From assembly GCA_903872345.1 (NCBI GenBank), contig CAIQKM010000047.1, positions 1-57,583 of the forward strand: a DNA stretch of 57,583 bases, written 5' to 3'. The stretch comes from an uncultured Verrucomicrobia subdivision 3 bacterium (GTDB lineage: Bacteria; Verrucomicrobiota; Verrucomicrobiia; Limisphaerales; UBA11358). The notes beneath the pieces were generated by a model, which did no database searches, was not told the DNA's origin, and saw only the letters and a list, made by a program, of their open reading frames with translations. Shown here piece by piece: positions 45,079 through 54,207 of this stretch. The translations under genes and the position numbers were made by a program. Within the stretch, counting starts at the first letter, position 1; every line of letters starts with the position of its first letter.

Positions 45079-46395
45079 ATGCCCAAATATAATTACACAG
45101 CCCTGGACAAGGGCGGCAAGGAGACCAAGGGCACCATCGAGGCCGCCACCCAGAACGAGGCCATCGGCCGCGTGAAGGACATGAGCCTCTTTCCGACCAA
45201 GATTGTGGAGTCGGACAAGGAGGACAAGGCCGCGCCCGGCAAGGGCAAAGCGGCCAAGCCGGCCGCCAAACCCGCCGCCGGCAAGAAGAAGGGCGGGGTC
45301 AACATCAATATCAGCATCCCGGGTCTGGGCGGCAAGGTGAAGCCCAAGGTATTGACGACGTTTACCCGTCAGCTCGCCACGCTGGTGGATGCCGGTCTGC
45401 CGCTGTTGCGCGGTCTGCGCGTGCTGGAAAAGCAGGAGCGCGATGCGACGCTCAAGAAGATTCTCGGGGAACTGGCGGTTTCCATCGAAGGCGGCAGCAC
45501 TTTTTCCGAGGCGCTGGCGCAGCATCCCAAGACGTTTAACAAGCTGTTCGTGAACATGGTAAAGGCCGGCGAACTGGGCGGTGTGCTCGAAGTGGTGCTC
45601 AAACGTCTGGCGGAATTTTCCGAAAAGGCCCAAAAGATCAAAGGCAAGGTCAAGGCGGCGATGTTTTATCCCGTGGCCGTGCTGATCGTGGCCGTCGGCA
45701 TCATGATTTTGCTGATGGTATTCGTGGTGCCCAAGTTCAAGGAAGTGTTTGCGGGCATGAACATGAAGCTGCCCGGTTTCACCGAATTGGTGCTGGCGAT
45801 CAGCGAAACGATCAAGGACAACATCCTGGGCACCATGGGCGGGGTGGCGGCGGTGGTCGTGGCCTTCATGCTGGCCATCAAAACCAAGATGGGACGATTG
45901 CTGTGGGACAAGTTCCAGTTGAAAATGCCGGCCATCGGCCCGGTGATTACCAAGGTGGCCATCGCCCGGTTCACCCGTACGCTGGGGACGCTGGTGAGCA
46001 GCGGTGTGCCGATTTTGCAGGCATTGAACATCGTCAAGGAAACCGCCGGCAACGTGGTTATTGCCAACGCGGTCGTCAAGATTCATGAGAGTGTGAAAGA
46101 GGGGGAAACCATCACCGCGCCGATGGAAGGTTCGGGCGTGTTCCCGCCCATGGTGGTCAGCATGGTGGACGTTGGCGAACAGACCGGCGCCATGCCGGAA
46201 ATGTTGCTGCGTATTTCCGACAATTATGACGAAGAGGTGGACAACTCGGTGGCGGCCATGACTTCGCTGCTGGAACCCATCATGATCGTGTTTCTGGCCG
46301 TGATCGTCGGCAGCATCGTGATCGCGATGTTTTTGCCGCTGATCGCCATGATCAGCAACATGAGCGGTGAAGGCGACGGCGGCGGCGACAAGTAA
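45079..46395 (+). CDS. pilC: Type II secretion/type IV pilus inner-membrane platform protein (GspF/PilC)
   Basis: A 438-residue protein with two GspF domains (FTRQLATLVDAGLPLLRGLRVL and FTRTLGTLVSSGVPILQALNIV), three transmembrane helices (about 195-220, 250-275 and 395-425), and the usual YNYTALDKGGKETKGTI start. Between the N-terminal domain and the first GspF domain there is an unusual Lys/Ala/Pro-rich linker (about residues 50-75). It is the platform on which the ATPases act. It ends the operon; pilins, PilM-Q and the prepilin peptidase are not in the window. Confidence 0.94.
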   Translation: MPKYNYTALDKGGKETKGTIEAATQNEAIGRVKDMSLFPTKIVESDKEDKAAPGKGKAAKPAAKPAAGKKKGGVNINISIPGLGGKVKPKVLTTFTRQLATLVDAGLPLLRGLRVLEKQERDATLKKILGELAVSIEGGSTFSEALAQHPKTFNKLFVNMVKAGELGGVLEVVLKRLAEFSEKAQKIKGKVKAAMFYPVAVLIVAVGIMILLMVFVVPKFKEVFAGMNMKLPGFTELVLAISETIKDNILGTMGGVAAVVVAFMLAIKTKMGRLLWDKFQLKMPAIGPVITKVAIARFTRTLGTLVSSGVPILQALNIVKETAGNVVIANAVVKIHESVKEGETITAPMEGSGVFPPMVVSMVDVGEQTGAMPEMLLRISDNYDEEVDNSVAAMTSLLEPIMIVFLAVIVGSIVIAMFLPLIAMISNMSGEGDGGGDK

Positions 46396-47032
46396 GTGGG
46401 GGCGGTTGGCGGGAACGGCGGCCGGTTTTGGGGAAAGAAAGGTATAACGCCGGCCCTCTCCATTAGCCTCGATCATGGTTTCGCCGCATAGAGGAAACGG
46501 CCGCAAAAGTTAGTTGGTCGCTCGCCCTCACCTTCGTCTTGGTTTCTGTGAGGATAAAAATCATATTTTCTTCTTTCAGCCTGAGGCTCGTCGATTAGAG
46601 AAACCATAAGCAAACCTTCTACGATTAAAAATGAAGCGAGGGTCGAAATTGGGTTTTGAAATGGCCAGATTCGACTGCAAATTATTACCGTTTACAGGCC
46701 AGTCAAGCACCGGGTGGCTAGTGGGGGACTAGCCGGTTACCGCCTTTTGCATACACAACCAACAGCCAAGCCGGAACGATGCAGTCGAATACGCATCTTG
46801 TGGCTCGCATCCCATCACCGGCACTAAACCAAGTTAATCGAGCAGCAAGGTTTTACAGGGAAAAGTTGATTGAGAGCGCAAAACATTACGGCCCGCCAGG
46901 CTGTGAGTGATAACGTGGTGGTACAGACCTTCCCGGTGACAACGGCGGCAAGAAATGCGGGAAGAATCTTGTTGGCGGTTGCCGCCGGTGTTAGTTTACC
47001 GCTGACCAGCGTACACCAGAGCCGATCCAAAG
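46396..47032. other. Gene-free 640-bp stretch with a hairpin
   Basis: No gene is recognised. A 7-bp hairpin GGCTAGT/ACTAGCC with a GGGGG loop lies at 46716-46734. It has no T-tract. Promoter elements for the regulator gene downstream could not be chosen with confidence. Confidence 0.4.
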
Positions 47033-48250
47033 ATGAAACAAAAGCGGGTTCAACACAGCCGTTTGCGGGTGGCCCTGCTGGTGGAGTCCTCGCGCGCATA
47101 TGGCCGGAGCACGCTTTCCGGCGTGGCAAAATACATTCGTGCGAACACCGAATGGTCGATTTCCCTTCAAGAACAGAGTCTGTGTGATGATTTACCGGGC
47201 TGGCTGAAAAACTGGCAAGGCGATGGCATTATCACGCGGATGGAAAACTCCGCTTTGGCCGCCGCGCTCAAACGGCTGAGGGTGCCGGTGGTTTATCTGC
47301 GCAACGTCCCGCTGGCGGCGCAGGTTCCCTCCGTCCTTACGGACAACCCGGCCGTCAGCAAAATGGCCTTTGAACATTTGCGCGAGCGCGGGTTTCAGCA
47401 CTTTGGGTTTTGCGGTTACAACGGCGCGGACTATTCAGATGAACGGCGGGACAGCTTTGTGCAACTGGTTACCGCCGCCGGTTTGCGCTGCCACGTGTTT
47501 GCGGAACAGTTGCCGCCAGGGGAGTTCAACACCGCCGCCTACGAAGAGGCAGGCCTCAAGGACGGCGCCCTGGTCGCACGCTGGGTTGCCCAGATGCCAA
47601 AACCCATGGGCTTGATGGCCTGCAATGACATGCGCGGTCAGCAGGTGCTCAACGCCTGCCGCACCGCCGGGGTGGCGGTACCCGATGACCTGGCGGTGAT
47701 CGGCGTGGATAACGAGGAGGTGCTCTGCGACCTGTCCGATCCGCCGCTTTCCAGCGTGGTACCCAACGCTGAACGCATCGGATATGAGGCCGCCGCGCTG
47801 CTGGACCGGTTGATGTCGGGCGAAAAATTGGAGCCGATCCCCACGTACATCGGACCCCATGCAGTCATTACCCGTCGTTCGACCGATGTGCTGGCGGTGG
47901 AGGACCGGCAGATTGCCGCCGCCGTACGGTTCATTCGCGAGCACGCCTGTGAGAATATTGATGTGGGCGACATCCTGCGCGCCGTTCCGCTCTCGCGCAG
48001 CACGCTGGAGCGGCGCTACGAGAAAATCCTCGGCCGCTCGCCCAAGCAGGACATTCTGCGCTTCCGCCTGAACCGGGCCAAACAGCTGCTGACCGAAACC
48101 AGCCTGACACTGGACGCCATCGCCGAAAAGGTTGGTCTGGAACACACCGAATACCTTGGCCGAATCTTCAAGAAAAAGTTCGGTCTGACGCCCGCCCGAT
48201 TCCGCGCCCGCGCCCGCGCCGCCACTGCCGCCGACCGGCTGGCCGGCTGA
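47033..48250 (+). CDS. XylR-type transcriptional regulator (LacI-like sensor, AraC-like HTH)
   Basis: A 405-residue cytoplasmic regulator. Residues 10-275 form a periplasmic-binding-like sugar sensor of the LacI type (RVALLVESSRAYGRSTLSGVAKYIR, DDLAVIGVDNEEVLCDLSDPPLSSV). Two AraC-type helix-turn-helices follow at about 290-395 (AAVRFIREHACENIDVGDIL, LSRSTLERRYEKILG, LDAIAEKVGLEHTEYLGRIFKKKFGLTPARFR). This sensor plus AraC arrangement is typical of Verrucomicrobiota sugar regulators. The giant beta-helix gene immediately downstream, in the same orientation, is a plausible target. Confidence 0.92.
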   Translation: MKQKRVQHSRLRVALLVESSRAYGRSTLSGVAKYIRANTEWSISLQEQSLCDDLPGWLKNWQGDGIITRMENSALAAALKRLRVPVVYLRNVPLAAQVPSVLTDNPAVSKMAFEHLRERGFQHFGFCGYNGADYSDERRDSFVQLVTAAGLRCHVFAEQLPPGEFNTAAYEEAGLKDGALVARWVAQMPKPMGLMACNDMRGQQVLNACRTAGVAVPDDLAVIGVDNEEVLCDLSDPPLSSVVPNAERIGYEAAALLDRLMSGEKLEPIPTYIGPHAVITRRSTDVLAVEDRQIAAAVRFIREHACENIDVGDILRAVPLSRSTLERRYEKILGRSPKQDILRFRLNRAKQLLTETSLTLDAIAEKVGLEHTEYLGRIFKKKFGLTPARFRARARAATAADRLAG

Positions 48251-48488
48251 TTTGCCTTGGTTGCTGCGATTCAGATGGCTTGTTTTGAACCGCACAATCT
48301 CATTATAATTGCTGAATATTATCCGGGTTTCTGGCTGGCATAAAGGCGCCGGATATCCCGCCATCCGGTCGTCAAATCCGCTTTCAGCCGGGCTTTACCC
48401 CGTCGGCCAACGCCTTCTGCTGGTTGACGAAAAATGTCTGTTTTTTTCCGTGAAAGTCCATTGTTGGAATTCCGTTCCTGCCGGATAG

Positions 48489-48540
48489 TCAGGCTATAAC
48501 CAATACGTCGCCGGCCATCCGCCGTCGCCGTATAGCCTGA
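48489..48540 (+). promoter_or_regulatory. 10-bp inverted repeat before the giant beta-strand gene
   Basis: TCAGGCTATA (48489-48498) and TATAGCCTGA (48531-48540) form a perfect 10-bp stem with a 32-nt loop and end 7 bp before the ATG. The position would hide or expose the start region in the transcript, or it could be a dyad operator. No T-tract follows and no Shine-Dalgarno is seen. Confidence 0.6.
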
Positions 48541-48547
48541 AAACAAC

Positions 48548-51500
48548 ATGAAACACGCAAAACGGAATTGTCGGACCTGTCTCAACTTCGCCGCCTTGGT
48601 GGCGGCCCTGATCACCGTACCGGGGACGATGGCAGCCAATGTCACCTGGAGCGGCGGCGGGGCGCCGGACGGCAACTGGCAAAATGCCAATAACTGGGGC
48701 GGCACCATCCCGAATGCCGGTGACGCTCTTTACTTCGATGGGAGCAGCCAGTTGCTGGCCACCAATAATTTTGTGGCCGGCACGATTTTTTCCAGTCTCA
48801 ATTTCAATGGCACCGCCAGTGCTTTTACGCTGGCTGGCAACTATCTCGGGTTGCCGGGTTCGGGGGAAGATAATCTCGGAAATGTCGGCGGCGGCGGCAT
48901 TACTAATCTTTCGTCCAGTGCCGAGGTCATCAGTCTGCCGGTCACGCTTGCCGCCGGCAATCACGTGGTCAACACTGGCAGTGGCAGCGGGTCACTGACG
49001 CTGTCCGGCGGGTTTACGAACAGTCCGGGGGCAACGGTGCAATTCTACCGGAATGGCGGCGGCATCAGTCCGGGGCTGGCGAACAATGCCGCCGGGGTGA
49101 TCGGTGGCTGGGCACTCTACACCGCCGCTTCCGGCAGTTTGATCAACAACAACCAGAACGGCGGGGCCAGCGTCAATTGGGCGACCATGGATGGCTTTGG
49201 CAATCTGACCAACCTGGGCACGTATACGTCGCTGTCCGGCAATTCCGCGAAGATTGTCAGTTCGGCCACCAGCAATGTCAAAATCACCAGCGGCGGGACT
49301 TCGGGGCATGACGACACCATGAACGCCGCCGGAACGACCACGATCAACACGCTATATTACAGCGGCACCAGTTTCTCGGGCAGCACGTATCTGGACATTC
49401 CCAGCGGTGATATTCTGCGGCTGGGGGCACAAGGTGGCATCATGGCCAATCTGAACCATTACCTGCGGATCGGCAACAACGCCGGTGGCACGGTGACGGC
49501 GGGCGGCGCGGCCAGTACGCCGGGTCAGCTTTTTATTTATAACGTTTCCGCCTACGCCAACGGTCAGATTGAGTTCTGGTGTCCCATCACCGATAACGGC
49601 AGCAGCGCCTATCCGGTATCCGTCACCACCTATGGTTCGTGTGAATTTGACATCGCCAACACATTTTCCGGCGGCCTATACATCAATGCCGGCGAATTTT
49701 ATCAGAATGGCAGCGGCAATGTGCTGGGATACGGGCCGGTCACGGTGAACTCCGGCGGTCGGGCTGATTTTGGGGGACAGAATGGCCTGACCATTACCAA
49801 CAGCTTCGCCATTGCCGGATATGGTTTTTTTCCCGGCAACAATCCCGGGGCGATCAAGGGAACTTACAATGGCAAATTCACCGGCCCCTTTACCCTGCTG
49901 GGGAATGCCTCGCTTGATCCGAATGCCGGTGGTTCGCCGAACACCTGCACCTTCACCGGTCCGTTTGCCGGCACTGGCAGTCTGACGATTGCCGGGCCCA
50001 GCTCCTCCTATGTGGCGGGCACGGCAACTTTTGGTGGCGCCCAAAGTTATACGGGCGACCTGGTCGTGGACGCCTCGGCCAATAATAATGGTGGCGCCGG
50101 CTTCAAAATTTCCGGCGGCTCCAATGCCATCATGCAGATCGGCGGGAATGTGAACCTGATTGGAGGCAGTTCCGGCGTGGCCGCATTTGACCTGAACGGC
50201 ACAGCGCAAACCATCAATGGGCTGAACAGCAGCAGCGGCAATCCGGCAAATGCCATCGTCAAAAGCGCCGCCACCGGCGGGGTGTTAACGGTTGGAAACA
50301 ACAATGTGACTTCAACTTTCGGCGGGATCATTGAAAACGGCGGCGGCACGCTGGCGCTCACGAAAACCGGCGGCGGGATTTTAAATCTTACGGGGGCGAA
50401 CACCTACACCGGCAACACCACCATCAGCAATGGCACGCTGGCTTTGAGCGGTTCGCTGGCTGGCACGGCACACATTTATGTTTCCAGCGGGGCGACGTTC
50501 GATGTTTCATCCTTGGGAACGATCACGCTGGGCAGCGGTCAGACGCTGGCGGGCAGCGGGCTGGTGAACGGCAGCGTCTACACGTCCGGCGGCTCCGCCA
50601 TCGGCCCGGTCATCAGTGGAATTCAAATCAACGGCAGCCTGACGCTGAACTCCGGCAGCACCTGTTCGTTCAATTTGTCGGCCACCACCAATAATCCCGC
50701 CAACGATCTGATCATTGTCAGCAACAGCCTCAGTCTCGCCGGCGGCACCATTCAAATCAATGCGGCCACCCTGCAATTGGGTCGCTACAAATTAATCCAG
50801 TATGTCGGCTCGGAATCCGGTTCGGCGGCGGCCAATCTGGTTTTGAGCTATGTTCCCTCCGGCGTGACCGTTGCGCTGGATGATTCCATTGCGGGCGAAA
50901 TTGACCTGTTGGTGACGCCAGGCGTACCGGAAACGCTGACCTGGGCCGGCGACGGCACGCAAAATATTTGGGACGCGGGCAGCACGGCCGACTGGACCAC
51001 CAATGGGGCCGGGAGCTTTGTTTTCACCAATGGCGCACTGGCTGTGTTCAACGACAGCGGTTCCAAATCCCCGGTGGTCAATCTGTCGGCCATCGTGCAG
51101 CCGCTATCGCTGCTCGTCTCCAACAACACCGGCACATACACCTTCGGCGGCAATGGCAGCATCGCCGGCGGCACCGCACTGACCAAGGAAGGGGCCGGCG
51201 CTTTGATTTTAAATGATACTGGCGGTGACAGTTTTGGCGGCGGCATCGTCGTTCAAGGTGGCTCCTTAAATTTGGCAGACACCGGCGTGAGCATTTCAGG
51301 CGGCATCACGGTGACCAACAGCTCCCTGACCCTGGCGGCCAGCGGCACCATAGCCGGCAACCTGACCGCGCAAAATGCCGCCACCGTGGTGCTGGATCAG
51401 AGCGCCACGATCACCGGCAACCTGACCATCAGCAACAGCGCCATTGTCCAGCTGGGTGCCAATGACGCGAATGGCAGCCTGCCGGCCGGCAACGTGAACA

Positions 51501-53149
51501 ACTTTGGCACGCTCGTCTTTAACCGCACCGACGACCTTACGGTGGCGAATGCCATTTACGGCACGGGCACGCTGGTCAAGACCAACACCGATGCGCTGAC
51601 GCTTGCCACGGACAATAGCAGCTGGACCGGTGCGGCGATCGTATGGCAGGGCACTTTGAAAGTCGGCGCCGTCAACGCGATCGGCAACGGCAGCACGCCC
51701 ATCACCGTCAACAGTGGCGCGACGCTGGATTTCAATGGCGTGGCCAACAACCTGTTTTCGGTTACTGCCGCAGGCGCGGGGGTGGGTGGCAAAGGCGCCA
51801 TCGTGGACAATGGGGCGGATGTCTATCCCGTGGTTACCAACATCACCCTGGCCGGCGACACCGTGATCGGCGGCACCGGCCGCTGGGATCTGCGGTCGTT
51901 GGGCGGCACCACCGGCAATCCGGCGGCGGCGGCTTTGCGCACCGGCGGCCAGCCCTATAACCTGACCAAAACGGGCAACAACTTCATCGGCATTGTCGCG
52001 GCGGCGGTGGACACCAACCTCGCAAACATTGACCTGCAAAGCGGCACGCTGGACATCGAAGGCAACACCACCGGTCTGGGAAATCCGACAAACACGTTTA
52101 CCGTGGAGAACGGGGCCACGCTGTTCTTCTACCAGCCCACGAACCGGCTTAACAAGATGTTTGTGATGCAGGATGGCTCCACGTTTGACAACAACAGCGG
52201 CGCCACGGCGGTGATCGGGCCGGTGCTGCTGACTACCAATGCCAGCGGCGGACCCGGCAACATCACGTTCAACTGCGGCGGCTCTTCCCTGGCCTTTAGC
52301 AATGTGATCAGCGGGCCGGGCAACTTGCTCAAAGCGGGCGGCGGCAGCTATCTGTTCCTGGCCGGCACCAACACCTACACCGGCAGCACGGTGGTGACCG
52401 CCGGCTGGCTTGCTCTGGCGGGCAATGGCTCGATTGCCGGCAGCTCCAACATTGTGCTCAACTACACCCGGATTGATGCCACGTATCGCACGGATAAGAC
52501 CTTCACGCTGGCCGGCGGCCAGACGCTGTCCGGCACCAACAGTGCGATCCAAGGCTTTTTGGTTGCCAGTCCGGGCAGCACCCTTCTGCCGGGCGGCAAT
52601 GGTTATGTGGACACGCTGACGGTATCCAGCAACGCAACGCTGGCGGGCAATCTGGTCATGGACTTGGATGAGGCCAACGCCACCAACGACGTGCTGGCCG
52701 TCGGGGCCGGGCGAAGCATCACTTTTGGCGGCACGCTGAGTCTTTCCAACCTGACTACCACGCTGTCCGCCGGCAATAGTTTCAAGCTGTTCAACGCAAC
52801 TACTTATAGCGGGGCATTCACCAATATCACGCCCGCTACCCCGGGCGATGGCCTGGTATGGGACACCAGCAGCCTGACGAACAACGGGGTGCTGAACGTC
52901 ATCAGCGCGGTGAAACCAACGCCCACCATCACCGGTATCAGCCTGAGCGGAACCACACTGACGATCACGGCGACCAATGGTGCGGCCGCCGGGCAATTTG
53001 TCCTGCTGGGCACCACCAACCTGGCCCTGCCACTCGCGGACTGGACGCCGATTTTGACCAATGCGTTCGATGGCGGCGGCAATCTGAATCTGTCCACCAA
53101 CATCATCAGCCCGGGCAGCCCCCAGGAGTTCTATATTCTGCTGCAGTAA
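48548..53149 (+). CDS. Giant secreted autotransporter-associated beta-strand repeat protein
   Basis: A 1533-residue Ser/Thr/Gly/Asn-rich protein with a signal peptide (1-30) and a predicted long beta-helix. The N-terminal domain starts VTWSGGGAPDGNWQNANNWGG. Four autotransporter-associated beta-strand repeats are visible at about residues 597-634, 877-914, 1006-1048 and 1257-1300 (pattern LTKTGGGILNLTGANTYTG...ISNGTL). A second TWAGDG domain begins near 797. The C-terminal domain (ISLSGTTLTITATNGAAAGQFVLLGTTN...FYILLQ) is a common Verrucomicrobiota ending. There is no C-terminal beta-barrel, so this is not a classical autotransporter; export route and partner are unknown. Confidence 0.88.
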   Translation: MKHAKRNCRTCLNFAALVAALITVPGTMAANVTWSGGGAPDGNWQNANNWGGTIPNAGDALYFDGSSQLLATNNFVAGTIFSSLNFNGTASAFTLAGNYLGLPGSGEDNLGNVGGGGITNLSSSAEVISLPVTLAAGNHVVNTGSGSGSLTLSGGFTNSPGATVQFYRNGGGISPGLANNAAGVIGGWALYTAASGSLINNNQNGGASVNWATMDGFGNLTNLGTYTSLSGNSAKIVSSATSNVKITSGGTSGHDDTMNAAGTTTINTLYYSGTSFSGSTYLDIPSGDILRLGAQGGIMANLNHYLRIGNNAGGTVTAGGAASTPGQLFIYNVSAYANGQIEFWCPITDNGSSAYPVSVTTYGSCEFDIANTFSGGLYINAGEFYQNGSGNVLGYGPVTVNSGGRADFGGQNGLTITNSFAIAGYGFFPGNNPGAIKGTYNGKFTGPFTLLGNASLDPNAGGSPNTCTFTGPFAGTGSLTIAGPSSSYVAGTATFGGAQSYTGDLVVDASANNNGGAGFKISGGSNAIMQIGGNVNLIGGSSGVAAFDLNGTAQTINGLNSSSGNPANAIVKSAATGGVLTVGNNNVTSTFGGIIENGGGTLALTKTGGGILNLTGANTYTGNTTISNGTLALSGSLAGTAHIYVSSGATFDVSSLGTITLGSGQTLAGSGLVNGSVYTSGGSAIGPVISGIQINGSLTLNSGSTCSFNLSATTNNPANDLIIVSNSLSLAGGTIQINAATLQLGRYKLIQYVGSESGSAAANLVLSYVPSGVTVALDDSIAGEIDLLVTPGVPETLTWAGDGTQNIWDAGSTADWTTNGAGSFVFTNGALAVFNDSGSKSPVVNLSAIVQPLSLLVSNNTGTYTFGGNGSIAGGTALTKEGAGALILNDTGGDSFGGGIVVQGGSLNLADTGVSISGGITVTNSSLTLAASGTIAGNLTAQNAATVVLDQSATITGNLTISNSAIVQLGANDANGSLPAGNVNNFGTLVFNRTDDLTVANAIYGTGTLVKTNTDALTLATDNSSWTGAAIVWQGTLKVGAVNAIGNGSTPITVNSGATLDFNGVANNLFSVTAAGAGVGGKGAIVDNGADVYPVVTNITLAGDTVIGGTGRWDLRSLGGTTGNPAAAALRTGGQPYNLTKTGNNFIGIVAAAVDTNLANIDLQSGTLDIEGNTTGLGNPTNTFTVENGATLFFYQPTNRLNKMFVMQDGSTFDNNSGATAVIGPVLLTTNASGGPGNITFNCGGSSLAFSNVISGPGNLLKAGGGSYLFLAGTNTYTGSTVVTAGWLALAGNGSIAGSSNIVLNYTRIDATYRTDKTFTLAGGQTLSGTNSAIQGFLVASPGSTLLPGGNGYVDTLTVSSNATLAGNLVMDLDEANATNDVLAVGAGRSITFGGTLSLSNLTTTLSAGNSFKLFNATTYSGAFTNITPATPGDGLVWDTSSLTNNGVLNVISAVKPTPTITGISLSGTTLTITATNGAAAGQFVLLGTTNLALPLADWTPILTNAFDGGGNLNLSTNIISPGSPQEFYILLQ

Positions 53150-53173
53150 CCCTCACGCCAAGAAAGACATTCT

Positions 53174-54034
<861 letters not shown>

Positions 54035-54111
54035 ATAGGGTTCGTCCGTGTTTAGGCACCGGTGGCTCCCGCCCGGCGATTATGCTTTGATAAACTGGCG
54101 AGGCACTCGTG

Positions 54112-54207
54112 ATGTCAAACGTGAACGTGACGGTCCAGAACAACCTCGGTACGGGCACGGTAAACTTGTATTCGAAATCTCGGTATTATCGCCTTCTCCT
54201 TCAATGA
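54112..54207 (+). CDS. Possible 31-residue peptide overlapping the next gene
   Basis: The frame MSNVNVTVQNNLGTGTVNLY... ends with TGA overlapping the ATG of the beta-helix gene (ATGA). The overlap is the layout of a translationally coupled leader peptide, but the sequence may equally be chance. Confidence 0.25.
   Translation: MSNVNVTVQNNLGTGTVNLYSKSRYYRLLLQ

Noticed and set aside
46870..47187. 105-codon frame upstream of the XylR-type regulator
   Set aside because: It overlaps the regulator in another frame and has no domain or start signal.
51296..52996. 566-codon minus-strand frame inside the giant beta-strand gene
   Set aside because: Antisense shadow of a repetitive Gly/Thr/Asn-rich gene; no start context or domain.
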